NCBI RefSeq assembly: GCF_000512585.2
Contig: NC_089241.1
Location: 7,768,001-7,832,000, forward strand
Reading direction: 5' to 3'
DNA length: 64,000 nt
Source: Kwoniella bestiolae CBS 10118
Lineage: Eukaryota > Basidiomycota > Tremellomycetes > Tremellales > Cryptococcaceae
The position numbers and the translations under genes were made by a program. Below the pieces are notes generated by a model that ran no database searches, was not told the DNA's origin, and saw nothing but the letters and a program-made list of their open reading frames with translations. Shown piece after piece: positions 1 through 12,193 of this stretch; the first letter of the stretch is position 1; every line of letters begins with the position of its first letter.

Positions 1-1
1 G

Positions 2-277
2 CGCACGACTCAATCGATCTACCCCTCTCAAACTACAGGAGGTGATTCTGAGATCCTATTATCCCAGGAAAGGGAACGGAGTCGAAGACTCGCACATTTG
101 AACCAATTCATTTTGAATGATCTGCCCACGAATGTCATCACTAAGCTGCACGAGAGGTCGAATGGCACTTTCCAGGAACTCGAGCAAGTACTCAAAGAAC
201 GAGGTCAAAGAACACTTACCCAGGATCTGTCGAGGAGGCTCTTAGCAGAACAGAGATCAGAACGTACAGGAGGCTGA
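2..277 (+). CDS. 3' end of an unidentified protein-coding gene (partial)
   Basis: One frame is open from base 2 to a TGA at 275-277 and gives 91 residues. They are rich in charged and leucine residues (for example LLSQERERSRRLAHLN, then FQELEQVLKERGQ) and look helical, ending in RSERTGG. I recognise no family. A CTACAG acceptor-like site lies at 35-40, so the true last exon may begin at 41 rather than at the window edge. The gene converges on the Caf120-like gene, leaving about 250 bases for both 3' ends. The rest of the gene lies outside the window. Confidence 0.55.
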   Translation, partial: RTTQSIYPSQTTGGDSEILLSQERERSRRLAHLNQFILNDLPTNVITKLHERSNGTFQELEQVLKERGQRTLTQDLSRRLLAEQRSERTGG

Positions 278-531
278 AGGGAGGATCGGTATGCGTTGAC
301 CGGAGAGAATGAAAGTACAGCAATGAGGGTAATCATAGTGATAAATTTCCCTGACAGTCACGTAAGGTGAATCAATGTCTGTATATATATAAATGGCATC
401 ACGATTAAGTTTCACTGGAAATGTATAAGACCATACCCTACCAATGTCCATGACCCATTCAAAAATTCAACGAACAAATACTCAGTACTGTATATACAAC
501 GTCTGTCTTCCTCAATATCTATCTAAGCCGC

Positions 532-3500
532 CTACGAAGCGTTCTGATACCTCTCCTCACCCGTATGATTACTACTCAGTCTCGACCTCCTATCCCCCGC
601 TCCATCGCTCGCACCACTCTGACTACCCTGTCCACCCTGGTTGGGCGATAACCAGTCGAACCTATTCTGATTCTGGTTCAGATTCATTGGGCTAGGCGCA
701 CCCTGTCCTGGACCGGGTGAAGGTGAACCCCACATTTGAGGTTGTTGCATCATCCAAGGTTGCATCATCGGGGAGCTCATGCCCATGCCCCCCATTCCCA
801 TCATCGGTGAACCGTAAAACGATTGTTGGCCATAGTTGAATTGGGGCATTTGAGGTGGAGGCGTAGAGAAGTTGTTGCTTCGTGTACTACCTGCAGGGGA
901 CGATGCCCTGTTATTTGGCTGACCCATACCCGTTCCTCCTGGAGTGGCTGATCCGGAACCTGGTTGAGGGAAATCATGATGATCGCCTGCTTGAGATCCT
1001 GCAGCGGACATCATCATAGCTTGCTGATAGGCCATTTGAGCAGCCATCATTGCCTGTTGTTGGGCGTAGGGATTAAATCCTCCTTGATAGGACTGGTACC
1101 AACCAGCATATCAGTTATCATTGCTACAAGGGAGTATGTAACGACTCACCGAATATCCCATAGGTGGCATTCCCATCATACCCATATTCATTCCCATGTT
1201 CATACCCATAGGCGATTGCATACCATACGGGAATTGTTGTTGTCCGTACATATCGCCAGCGCCGAATTGACGCATATGATCCATCTGTTGTCGTTGCAAC
1301 TTCTCGATCTCACGCTGTCGATCCTCCTGCGTCATCAATAAACCCTAATCAGCATCCCACTCCAGCAATCACGACCTGTTGCCTGGTGACTCACCGCCAA
1401 CCTCTTCTCCCGCTCACGATCCGTCAAAGTCGCACCAATACCACCAGCATTCTTCCTCTCCTTCTCATGAGCAGCTACAGCACCCAACAAACCCATCTGT
1501 GGTGGGGGTGGTTTCGACGGGACATTGATAAGCGAGCTTCCAGTTTCTCTAGCCACTTCCTCTTGTTTCTTGGCACTTCGATCCTCCTTATCTTGCATAC
1601 CAGCTTGAAGTAGCCCATGGGGCGCGAATGCCTTGGTGAGCTGTACAGACGGTTCCTCTAATTCTACGAATCTTCCAGATTTGTTCTCTTGGGGCATTCC
1701 ATGATCGGCCGAGAAGTTGGCATTCCACATTGTCTGTCTCGTAGCTGGAGGCGGAGGCTGAGGTTGCGATTGACTGACGTTCCTAATTCCAGCTGGAATA
1801 GGTGCAGGTAAACTACTGTACATCGAGGACGGCGCACCCAGGGGTGATCTTGATCGAGGTCGAGACACATCGAATGACTGTTGACCTTGAGAAGGATAAT
1901 AGCTCTCCCTATCATGAGGTAAGTTTTCGCCGTTTGGTTCACGTACTTCTGGTGCTCGAGGCACGGGAGGCAGTGCTCTGGAGGTAGATCTCTGAACATG
2001 TGGGTCAGATTGTCTGGTCCTTTGAGCTTGAGGAGATACAGGAGGTATAGGCAATCCGTGAGGATGCTTCTTCTCGACTGGTGATCCATCTTCTTCCTCC
2101 TCTTCGTCTGATTCACTCTCGCTTGACTCGGATTTAGCAGCAGCTCGTCTTCTACCACCGCCTGGAAGATTTCTTGCGTTGAGCTGATCAACTTCAGCTT
2201 GTTCAGCTTTAGCTCTTCTTTCCGCTGCGGCCTTGGACGGTGCGAAAGATGATCTGAACTCTTCCTTAGGCTTGGTGAAAGTAGATTGAGCGGGAGCAGC
2301 TTTAGGTTTGACGGGGGATGCCGGAGCTTCCGCGTAATTCATGAATGCCGAGACATCTTCTCCTAAATCGGCTTGAGTTGAGGAAGTAGGAAATCGACCA
2401 TGGCCACCTAGCTGAGCCGGTGCAACTTCGTCTGCGGCAGGACTGTGATCATCGACCGGGTCAAGTATCCTAGAACCGCTGTTCTTCCTTGGTGGTACCG
2501 CTCGAGCACCGGAGGGCTTTCTTCCAACTTCAGGTCGAGGTTGCTTCGTTACCGGATCGAGATCAGTGTTGATGGTCGGTCGTGTTCTTTCGGGAGAAGG
2601 AGATTTACCCAGTCCAGCCTGTTTAGGAACATTCAAGGGAGCAGTATGTTGTTGTGGTTGATCTTCCACCATATTCATTAGATATAGCGCAGCTGGTTCC
2701 TCATGAATTCCACCGTTCACATCAACCTTTCCATCTGTCGATACTCTTCTAGGGGTGGGTGATAGGACATGTGGTTCGGATATAGGTTGAGCAAGGGCAG
2801 GAGGTGGAGAAGCTGGCTTGAGCGAGGAGGGAATATGTTTGGTCGTTTCGTCAGAAGCTTGCGAATGATGGGAGGAAGGAGCGGGATCAATGTTGAGGGG
2901 TTGAGAATGATTGAAGGAATGCGCGGAAGACTGATTGGCACTTTGAGGTGTAGGAGTGGTTCCAGTATCCTGTGACCATATCGTTTGAGCAGTCTCTTCA
3001 GTGGCTGTTCTGTTCGCAGGGCTTTGCTGATTGTCGAGCGGACTGGTAATCACCTCACTCTTTTCCGGTTCTTCGGTGAGTTGACCGAATCCTTCGGTAG
3101 AAGCGTCCGCTATAGGAGCAAGATCACCTCCGATGGACGAAGCAGTCTGCCTTGTCGATCCTTGAGACCCTTGTTTAGAGCTTCCACCGCTAGCCTTTCG
3201 ATCTCCAGAAGCTGCTACACCTGTCGAAGGTGCCCCAATTCCAGTAGCAGTAAATTGACTCTTGGTAGTCCGCATACTATTCTCACGAGTAGCAATATCC
3301 GTTCGTTCGGTGATAGGCGTCAGGGAGCGAGGTATGATTGGATCTGGACCTTGGTTCGATCCACCAGCGTTGTCACCGAAAGTCAAAGGAGGCAACCGAT
3401 AATCTCCTTCTGGTCTTGGTGTCGAGTTCTCCTCTTCTTCCGCATCCTCTTCCGCCTGCTTGGTAGGCTCGTTCGCTATACGCAATTGACCATCTATCTT

Positions 3501-6297
3501 ACGTTGTACGAGATTTGCGAAGGTCGCTCGGACGGCTGGAAGTTGGGGCAACCGGAAGTCCGACATCATGGCTTCGTCGATGGTCAGGAAGAGATTCTTG
3601 ACAAGTGCAAAGCAATTAGTATACCACGCGTTTGTATATGATGATTTTTCGGGGATACTCACGGTTCGGTCTTCACCTTGAGGATAAGCGAAGAATAAAC
3701 TCTTCGGATTCCTTGGATCCCAATTATACTTCTCTGGCCTACCATAAAGACCGAAAACATCGTGAAACCCTAGCAAATAAACCGTTATCAATGATCGACA
3801 ACGCGATACACTGTGTATCAGGAGGACCCACCTGTAACCCATTTCATCATGTTGCCCAGCGGGGAGGTACTAGCATTCGGGCCATGATGGTGTGATTTCT
3901 CTCCAACTGGTCCTTCACCTGGACCTTCAGGCATCAATAGTGCCCAGCCCGAATCACGAAGTCTTCCTTCTATCGTGACCATCTCTCCAGATACACGACC
4001 GACGACCTTGCACAAGTTTGATTGCGACATGACTTCGAGTCGTTCGGGGAAGACGGAGTAGCTGTGCATTCCATCACTGTCAGCTACCGATCGCCTTTGT
4101 TCTTCAATAATCTCAACGGAAGCAGGAGGTGAAGAAGGATCACTCACCATTGCGTTACATTGGTGATGGTCAAAACAGGCGTCACAGAAGTTTTATTCTT
4201 CGGTGTTCTCGGTTCATTATAAAACGTAGCCATGGCCACCCCAGTATTTGGTTCTTGAACGGTCTGATCTTTCTCTTTATCACCCATACCGAAAAAGCTC
4301 CTCCTTCTTCCCTTCTTCTCATCATCTTTACTAGCTTCATCCGATCCAGGCAAACTCAAAACGACATACAGCCTCTTCCAATCCGTTCCTCCCATAACTC
4401 TCACTCTGACCCACCCCTCCATTCTCCCTTTCACCAAATCAGATTTCGGTTCCCTCCCACCAGATTGAATCAGATGACCAGTATATATCTCTTCCAGTCT
4501 CGATCGTTCCCATGCTGCTAAACGTAATCCTATAGCCCACTTAGCTAGATCTTTTTCTGATGGACAGGAGAAGAGTAATCGGTTGGATCCGGCTGTATTG
4601 AGGGAGAATACGTAGTGGTGAGGATGGGAGTTGGGTCGATGAGGTGGCGGAGGAAGAGGAGCGAGGAGTTCGAGTGAGGAATCAGTGACGTTGAAATATG
4701 TCGGAGGGACCTTGTCGCCTTTGGCAGCCGCTAGTCGGGTCTCCTTCATCGACCACATAGCTAGGACGAAGATTTGTCAGCTCAAATACGTCCTCCTGAA
4801 TGAGGTCCGGAAAGGTATCGGAGAAACTTACAGAGTGATATCCCAGATAGCTGTAACCACACAGCATCCCAATCATTAGCAGCAGTCCCCGGCTGACCTT
4901 GTCTGCAATGATCGGATCTCGTCAGCACAGACGCCTTATCTGCCATTATAGCTAGTAATTGGAACTCACTTAGGTTGACCACCCGCACTGGTCCTAGCCA
5001 GGATCATCTCCAACTCCGGTGGACTGGTCACATAAGTCTTCTGAGGTTGATGAGCAATAAGCTCGACAATCCTATCAAATCTCTTCAACACCCCTCCAAA
5101 AGATGAGTTGGGTTCATTACCACCACCGCCGCCTGGACTATTCTGAAGGGAATTTCTAGGTGAATTGATCTTCGCTGGTGGGACCGGTGGTGTGTGCTGA
5201 TCTATCGGCATGGACGATGATCTTGGCATCCTCTGGGTAGGATCTGGTCCAGAGGGAGGGAGGGATTGCTGTTGCTGTTGACCGTGTGGAGAGTATGATT
5301 GAGTTTGAGGTCTGGCGAATCCCATGGACTGCGATTTAGGTACAGTAGCATTACCACCTGATCCTAATTGTGGTGGTGAGAAATCGTCATTAGGTCTGTA
5401 TTGACCGGGGCCAGGTTGAGAGACTGCTCTCTGTTGCTGTTGCTGGGGTATAGAGGGTGGTGGAGAGTATGGTTGTTGTGGTGGAGGTGGGGTGCCGACC
5501 TGTCCTGGCGGTGGGAGTTGTTGGCTCATCCTGTTTTGGTTGTACGGTATGTTATTCCCTTCTTGGGGTCTCGGGGCGATACCGTTGGGTCCTTGGGAGT
5601 GGACTTGCTGGGTAGAGTTTCGATCTACCGAGAATGATTGTCTAGGCCGGTTCTATTGGAGAGAAGGGAAAGAAGGTTTTGAGTTGGGAGAGCAGGATTC
5701 AAATACGTCAGCTTAATGCTTTGAATGGCAAAATGCTATCAAACATGAGAGTGGAAAGAAAGAAGAGTTTGAACAGTTGACTGTGAGGATGGTAAATACA
5801 CAACCAATTGCCATGATCCATCTTTCCCTTATCTTGCTATACCCAACACTCGTTACATGTCGATCCGTGCTCACCATACAGCCCGAGTGCGCATTCACGT
5901 TCAACCACACTCTACACACAAACCCATACACAACGACAATGCCACGACTATCAACAAAACTCACATCTTCTTTTTCCCTCTCCCTCTCCTGGTGTTTATC
6001 ACTATGTTTATCCTTATCCTTCTTCCCACCCAACCCAAAGAACCCACTCCGTCTCTTCTCTTTCCCCGTTCCAGCAGTCCCCGTCGATCCCCTAGTCACA
6101 GACCTTTCAACAGGCAACGAAGGTGATATACCACCACCCTGATGATTAGGTATACCAGACTGAGGTTGACCTCTCCCCCACGTATCCTGCTGCTGCTGTT
6201 GTTGGAATCGGAAGGAAGAGACGTCCGTACTTGCTGGTGAGAGTTGGGGGGGCTCAAGTGGTGAGACTGTGTGAGAGTTGGATTTCCGCTTGAACAT
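532..6297 (-). CDS. Caf120/Skg3-like PH-domain protein
   Basis: Nine exons close in phase: 6297-5965, 5652-4970, 4902-4832, 4760-4148, 4061-3832, 3769-3663, 3596-1395, 1326-1150 and 1092-532, giving about 1658 residues. The N-terminus is basic and rich in Gln and Pro. The conserved core follows in exons 3-6: a PH-like segment (NDWDAVWLQLSGISL, then LWKRLYVVLS-type strands), followed by FHDVFGLYGRPEKYNWDP and a bundle ending in FANLVQRK. This order is that of yeast Caf120 and Skg3, cortical PH-domain proteins, of which Caf120 was found with the Ccr4-Not complex. The C-terminal half is long, disordered and acidic/Ser/Pro-rich, ending in Met/Gln-rich repeats (MGMNMGMNMGMMGM). The start MFKRKS is the first ATG of exon 1. 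The intron at 3597-3662 is 66 bases and stop-free, so its retention would insert 22 residues. Assignment to this family is by pattern; binding partners are inferred. Confidence 0.8.
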
Positions 6298-7088
6298 GTT
6301 TGGGAAGAGAGATTACAATGACGAGTATACTGAGTAATGAGAGAGAGGTGGGGGTGATCAACGTGTGTGGTGTTACTGCAGGAGAGGAGATTGGTGAAAG
6401 GAGGCTATGCTGTGTTGAATGATTGAATGATTCCAAAGGGATCGACCACGTTCCCGTCGCCGAGATTGACAATATGATGTCTCGGCTGATATCCAAAGTT
6501 GACTGTCTCTTGATGTGTGTTGATGAAAATGTGTCTCTCAATCGCAATTGTGATTTCAGTTTGATCCGAATGATGAATGTTCGTATGTATGTATGTAGAT
6601 TATGCACTACCATCAAGCAGCTCGAGGTCATCTGCAACTATCATTTCATCATTTCATCATCATCGCCTCCGCCCAGAGTAAGGCACAGACAGATCCCATA
6701 TTCCTTCTGAACAAAGGCTGTGCTGGTTCTCAATTCTGACGTAAAATCAACCATAAAACTCAATGTGGCGCTCACCTCCGATTTCGGTTTCCCGCTTGAC
6801 CATGGCGTTACAGTAGAAACCCTCAACTGATCGTCGAAACACAACGCCCAGATCTCAGTCATGCTGATCGTGAAAGCAAATGCAGGCATGATTAAGAAAA
6901 TGATGCTGTCATGCAGAGGAAGAGGTAAGATCACATTTTGTTGAATTGTCCATCACGTTATGCGTTATGTATGATACTAACGTTAAAAGAGAGATATAGG
7001 TACGTTAAAACTAGGTTGACTGATAGGCATAGAAAAAAGACATCAATCCGTGTGTACCACTTTTCTACCATAATTGACATCCCTCCAA
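6298..7088. other. Intergenic: 5' region of the Caf120-like gene and 3' end of the glycoprotein gene
   Basis: About 790 bases with no convincing exon on either strand. The half nearest 6297 should hold the 5' UTR and promoter of the Caf120-like gene, and the half nearest 7089 the 3' UTR of the glycoprotein gene. Short open frames here lack splice partners and recognisable composition. Confidence 0.5.
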
Positions 7089-8577
7089 TTAGATAAGGAG
7101 AGCACCAGCGACCAAAGCCATAATGCTAAGACCAGCGACGGGACCCATGTTGGCGACAGCAGGTAAAGCACCGGAAGACGATCCAGAGGCGGAGGCAGAG
7201 GCAGCAGTGTTGGATCCTGTCTTGGAACCGGTGGCAGCGGCAGCGGAACCACCTGAAGCCTTGTTGGATCCAGAGGCGGTAGCGGAGGCAGAGGCGCCGG
7301 AACCGGAAGCGGATCCAGAAGCGGAGGAAGAGGAGTTGGAAGATGCGGTGGCAACGGCAGCTACACCGTTACCGATGGTGGAGTAGGTCTTACAGTTGGA
7401 GGTGGCGGGGGTAGAGAAGGCAGTTTGAGGAGTGACGGTCTGACCTTGGGTCCACATGCCAACTGAACCAGCACCGTCGGTGTAGGTACCGGTGTATCTC
7501 TGTTGGAAGGTTGAGGTGGATCCGTTGGCTTGGGGGTACAATCCCGGTGGGTAGGCGGCATCACCATCACATTCGGTGAACGAGTTGTCGGTGTAGTCAC
7601 CGGGCATAACCCAGTTACAACCCATCTCGTCCAAGGTGTGTTGACACATCTCGGCGGCGGAGTAGGTAGAGTTTTCGGCGATACAGATTCGGAGACAGAA
7701 CTCGTTGTAGGCCATGTAGCTGGGGAAATCACAGATGTCAGCATCGTTCAAGAATATACAAGTCTGGAGGCGTGACAAGAGCTTGTGCATAGTGAGACAA
7801 AAGGATTTTCAACTCACTTCATCCATTCCTCGTAGTGAACGTCTTCACCAGTGGCGTTGGTGGTGACATTACCACCAACGGGGTTACCGAGACCGGTAGC
7901 ACCGTGAGGATCAAGCTCACCACCGAAATCATTGGCTTGGATATTGAGTTTGGTCAAGTCACCGAGACTATGGGTGTCATTTCGGTCGTAAGCAACATGA
8001 TTGGTGTGAGATAAGTCGTAGGGAGGCGTCACTTACCCCTGGATTTGCCAGTAGAGAGGGGTTTTCACAAAGTGGACAGCAGTGAAAGTACCGTCAGGGA
8101 TTTGTCGAGCGTTGTTTCGTGCCTCTATAACGCACAGATCGCCATTCATCAGTATACGTGACGAAATATGGGATGCAAAGAGGAAGAAACTCACGGACAC
8201 ACCAAGCTACTTCTTCACCTTCGGTCTCACCGATGACTGAGTTGGGTTCAGGGGGAGCGAAGAGACAGCTTGAAATGAGGAGGCAGGCGATCAGTTGAAT
8301 GTTGATTGAAAAGGAAAGGAAAGGGAAGATGGAGACTCACAAATCGTCAATAGCGTTAAGGGAGACGAGTCGAGCCATGGAAGTGGAGTTGACGGCAGTG
8401 CCCAAAGTAGCTTGAGGAGGGTTGGTGGATCCCATGGTACCAGTGGCGGTAACTTGGGCTTTGGCCTGAAAACAACGATCGTACGTCAAAATCAGTGACG
8501 TGCAGTAAACAGGAAAGGGGCAGACTTACAGCACCGGCCAAGAGAGCAGCAGCACCGACGGCGATAGGAGCGATCAT
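7089..8577 (-). CDS. Secreted GPI-type glycoprotein, macrofage activating glycoprotein family
   Basis: Six exons close in phase: 8577-8530, 8465-8341, 8268-8195, 8124-8037, 7967-7818 and 7719-7089, giving 371 residues. A signal peptide (MIAPIAVGAAALLAGAAKAQ) probably ends at AKA|Q. The middle carries family hallmarks: EGEEVAWCVQ, IPDGTFTAVHFVKTP, EEWMNYMAYNEFCLRIC and MGCNWVMPGDY, with cysteines likely paired in disulphides. A Ser/Ala/Gly-rich stalk of about 90 residues follows, then a hydrophobic tail ending in LVAGALLI, typical of GPI attachment. This is the architecture of the basidiomycete surface protein annotated as macrofage activating glycoprotein. The last intron uses the acceptor CCCCAG at 7720-7725; two nearer AG sites would break the frame. 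The cell-surface location is inferred from the two termini; molecular function is unknown. Confidence 0.85.
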
Positions 8578-10223
8578 TTTGATAGTATTAAAGTTGATTG
8601 GGCTGTATCGAACAGATCGGGCGTGTTAGTAAATGTTCAGAGCGGCAAATCTGTATGATATAGTATATATTGAGAAGAGACAAGTAACCAAGAGGAAAAC
8701 GAACAAAGCGGCAAACGTGATTTGGAGGATGGGAATAATGAAGAGGATGATTATATGCTGTTCTATATTTATCACAATTCCGCCTGATTGATTGCCCCTT
8801 TCTCCTTTCCTTGTGAGGATCAACAATGAATGATGAACAAAGGAAGTTGGAGTGTTTGGACGGGAATGAGGGATCGGTTCGTCGTCGATGAAACGTTGCT
8901 ATCGTTACGGACCAACCCCGTACACCGAAAGAAGAGTGGACTCACGAGTTAGGATCGTTAAGTGAGAAAGTGTTGAGGATGATGCAAAGAAGAGAAAAAG
9001 AATGTATATATACGTTGAGATGCAGGTGCAAATGCGATGCGATGCAACTGAAGGTAAAAGTCAATAGCTGAATGAAATAATCAAGTGATGGAAGGATGAG
9101 ATGTACCAGTAGAGATGTGATTGTAGGTAATTAGTTATGTATGCACTTACTTTGAGCAGTTGACCTTTTTTTATTCGTTGTAGCACTACGCGTCTGACCC
9201 ACAACTGAGCTTGCATGCTTTCTCTTTTTTCCTGTTTGTTTGGTTGTTTTTGCGACTGACTGGTCGTAAGGGGCTGTGCCGATGTTCTCCTTTCGTGGTC
9301 TAAAAATAAACACTCTCCAAAAAGCCTTGGCTGAACCGCCAGGAATAGATTCAGCTTCGAAAAGCTGGCTTACCCTGAAACTGCGGGGTGATACAGGCAT
9401 GGGCCTAAATTCACAAACTTCCCTTTACCTTTGCACGGGGATTGATTGCGCTGGTATCGTTATGGCTGTACGCTGCAAGGGATGCATGATGACGATGGTC
9501 CATTTTGGATGCATGCCAGATCGCGTTTTGAGGGATTCAGCTGTAGTTGGGACAGATAGTACGTAAAGATGGGCCAAACGTTTGTGAATTACGTTTGTTC
9601 ACCGAATGATGATCTGCATGGATAGAAGTTGTATGCTATAACTGCCGACCGTGCATGTATATATAGCTACGGGTCCTATCTTCCGTTTGCATGTTTATAC
9701 TACAAGTCTGTAAGGACGCAAGCACTAACACAACAAGTTTCGTTCAGGTGGTTGTGTCACAAACAAATGAAGATCAAACATTTACCGAGACACAGGCGAG
9801 TCTAGAAAGCTGCCGTATCGCGCTAAGTGATACGGTACCCCTAGTACCGGACGAACCCAAACCGAGTATTAACCCTTGTTTCAAGTGCGGACCACCGTAC
9901 TGCGATCGTCCAGACTAACCACGGTGGCAGTTCGAGAAGGAAATGAGTCATTCGCAGTACCAGTGGCGTTGGCCCTTGTACATGAAGATGCATGAAGGTC
10001 CGTTAAATCATGGGATGGAGTCATCCATCTTACTTCATTTTACAATGAATTACTTCCTTATCAAGATCTTCGCGATGCAAAAGAAGGAATAGTCGACATC
10101 CTCCGACCCGACCGATTACACGCTGTATCCGTATATCACCTCACTACAAGGCCAGCTACGCTTCCCGAACGTTAATTCCTCTTGCTTCACCTCCATAAGC
10201 CCGATCGCATCTCTTCTGAGGGC
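8578..10223. other. Long intergenic region, no supported gene
   Basis: About 1.65 kb between the glycoprotein gene and the paralogue array. The part next to 8577 is the expected promoter and 5' UTR of the glycoprotein gene. The rest has open frames up to about 95 codons on both strands (for example 9276-9566 plus and 9131-9400 minus), but they overlap one another, lack recognisable domains and have no clear splice sites joining them. I see no terminal repeats, transposase or reverse-transcriptase motifs. Confidence 0.45.
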
Positions 10224-10825
10224 TTAAACCTCTCCATCGCGGGCTATCAAGGTCTTCTCATCTCGCCCATCATCGTCTTCTTGATCGGTACTACTCGTAA
10301 CCCAGGACGGGATTCCACTTGACTCGGCCCCGTGGCCTGACAAGAATGGATAGTCTTTGTGAGCTTCTTTCTCGTAAAGGGCACCCACTGCCATACCATC
10401 TGCATTGGCCGGTCTGCAAGAATCGAAAAGGGAATGGTCGACTTCACACATAGGTCCAAACCTTTCGAAAGTTTTCTATTCGTAGTGCCTGCAAGGACTC
10501 CCGCTCGAATTGTTAATTGTGAGTTTCTCAAAAATAACCTTGTCCCCCTCGTCCGAGAAGGATACATTCCACCCTTCCCCCGGGTCCATTGTGATCTGCC
10601 GGGGGAGTTACCCCAAGAAGGGTCATAGGGGATTAACAGATACTTCTTATGACCCTCTTGATGGGAATCAGATCCCTCTGGCGGGGTGGTGATGCGGAAG
10701 ATACATGATGGGGCAGGCGTGAGCTCGTCTAGCTCAGGACGTGAAGTTGAGCGAGCTTGATCAGATAAAAACTTGGTTTCGGGATCATCTGATGATCTAC
10801 CTGGAGAGTGAGACGCGGACGACAT
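10224..10825 (-). pseudogene. Array copy A: disrupted member of the five-copy paralogue family
   Basis: The frame from ATG 10825 begins MSSASHSPGRSSDDPETKFL, matching the family's ETKFFS N-terminal motif, and runs to the KKYLLIPYDPSW block. The family core (GWNVSFSDEGDKVIFEKL) and C-terminus (FERFGPMC... MAVGALYEKE) are in a different frame, so a frameshift lies near 10590-10620, in a stretch rich in C and G runs. In the second frame a TAG at 10476-10478 sits where copy D has Gln (QLIFER against *KTFER). The original frame happens to stay open to 10247, so a predictor could report a 192-residue protein whose second half is out of family frame. No GT-AG intron that I can see repairs both lesions. 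Confidence 0.65.
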
Positions 10826-11449
10826 TATTGGTGAGAGGCAGGAAGGTCTTAGTGAGAAGGCAAATATAGTACGGATTAGTAGTAATTCCTGAATGATGAA
10901 ATTGATGATAATGCAAGGTCCCGCTAATCTTATGTAAATACTTGTATATTCAGGAGCATGTATTGGAATAGTGACTCGTACTGGCGGAGAAGACCAAGAA
11001 CGGAAGTAACTACAGGGCATACAAAGGAAGGTCACCCGTGATTGAAGCTCCTAACCGCTCAGACTATGCGATACACTCAGTCACACGGACAGAAGGTCCG
11101 TGAAAAATCGAATGCAGTGCGAATACAGCCTCGAATGCGATGACCTGCACACAAAGCTTGGAATGTGTTCACTTACACTGAAGTGGAGCAGTGAACGGAT
11201 CAACACTTGGAGCAACGGTCTGCACAGCAACATGGATCAAATTCTTTACACACTTATATAGCACCACTCTCCAGCATAGGGGTGGTTCATGGTAGTAGGA
11301 TGATGCATGGCGAAAACCTATTATTGATATTCACACTACATGACTGGAACCCGAAAGAAACCTTCAATCATAGGTCCGTAATCACAGGAGTCGTACCGGA
11401 ACCCGCACTCGAGATGCGGCCCAGCTATATAATCAGCTTGAAAGTACAT

Positions 11450-12193
11450 TCAAGTCTGACCGAAACATCCAACCGTCCATCCTTTGATCGCTTTCCATTT
11501 CTTGCGGAAACCCCTTGATCTGGTGGTGCTGTATTGATTTCTCGATCTTTCAATGTGCTCACCAACACCCGTATGAGTATCACCAGCTTCTTGAGAAAGA
11601 CCCTGGTCGTCATCATCGGAATCTTCACATATGTAATGAATTATCCCTGTGGCGGTTACATCTGCTTTGTAATTGCTCTGCACAGCATAGGATTCCATAT
11701 CTTGGGATTTTGGAAGGTCGAACCTCTGTATGATCATCCCTTTGAACATGGCGTCAGAGCCGTCCGCTCTTTTGATTGTTGTAAATCCTCCATTAGTTAT
11801 GTGCGAGATCGTCAGCCTCTCCCCATCAGCCGAGAAGCGGCCTTTCAATGGGCCACTGGGGGTGACGCGGAAAGCCGGGCATCCATTGATACCTGTATCA
11901 CATCTAATGTTCTTATCCAAGATATAAAAAGATCGATCGACAGAGTCGGTGCCCAAGCTCCCTTTGGGAGCATCCGGAGGGCGAAGTCGATAGACGAACG
12001 CGGGGAACGCTGAGATGACATTTGAAGTCTTCAGATCTTCACGTTGAGCATCGAGGGGAAGGCCTCGAGAACGCGAAGAGAAAAAGTCCTTCTCCGTGGC
12101 GGAAATGGTACTCCAATTCACTAGGGGATCGTTGCGTGCGAGAACATTTGAAAGGGGTGAAATGTGATGTGTCGGTGTTGTTGACGTACTCAT
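11450..12193 (-). CDS. Array copy B: intact member of an unrecognised small-protein family
   Basis: A single exon of 247 residues from ATG 12193 (MSTSTTPTHH). The upstream in-frame GTG at 12211 is not a credible eukaryotic start. Family marks in order: NWSTISATEKDFFS near residue 30, AFPAFVYRL, a cysteine pair in CDTGINGC, GRFSADGERLTISH, GMIIQRF, and TGIIHYICED followed by an acidic run. The C-terminus adds a polybasic tail (SRGFRKKWKAIKG). There is no signal peptide or membrane segment. Predicted strands alternate with loops, suggesting a beta-rich fold; this is inference. It is the largest intact copy and lies between two damaged ones. I do not recognise the family and assign no function. 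Confidence 0.6.
   Translation of the reverse strand: MSTSTTPTHHISPLSNVLARNDPLVNWSTISATEKDFFSSRSRGLPLDAQREDLKTSNVISAFPAFVYRLRPPDAPKGSLGTDSVDRSFYILDKNIRCDTGINGCPAFRVTPSGPLKGRFSADGERLTISHITNGGFTTIKRADGSDAMFKGMIIQRFDLPKSQDMESYAVQSNYKADVTATGIIHYICEDSDDDDQGLSQEAGDTHTGVGEHIERSRNQYSTTRSRGFRKKWKAIKGWTVGCFGQT

Noticed and set aside
2985..3641. 218-codon open frame antisense to the large exon of the Caf120-like gene
   Set aside because: Low-complexity sense coding leaves the opposite strand open; composition is Arg/Ser/Leu shadow and lacks any motif.
9131..9566. Overlapping open frames of about 90 codons on both strands
   Set aside because: No domain, no terminal repeats, no splice partner; consistent with chance in AT-balanced intergenic DNA.
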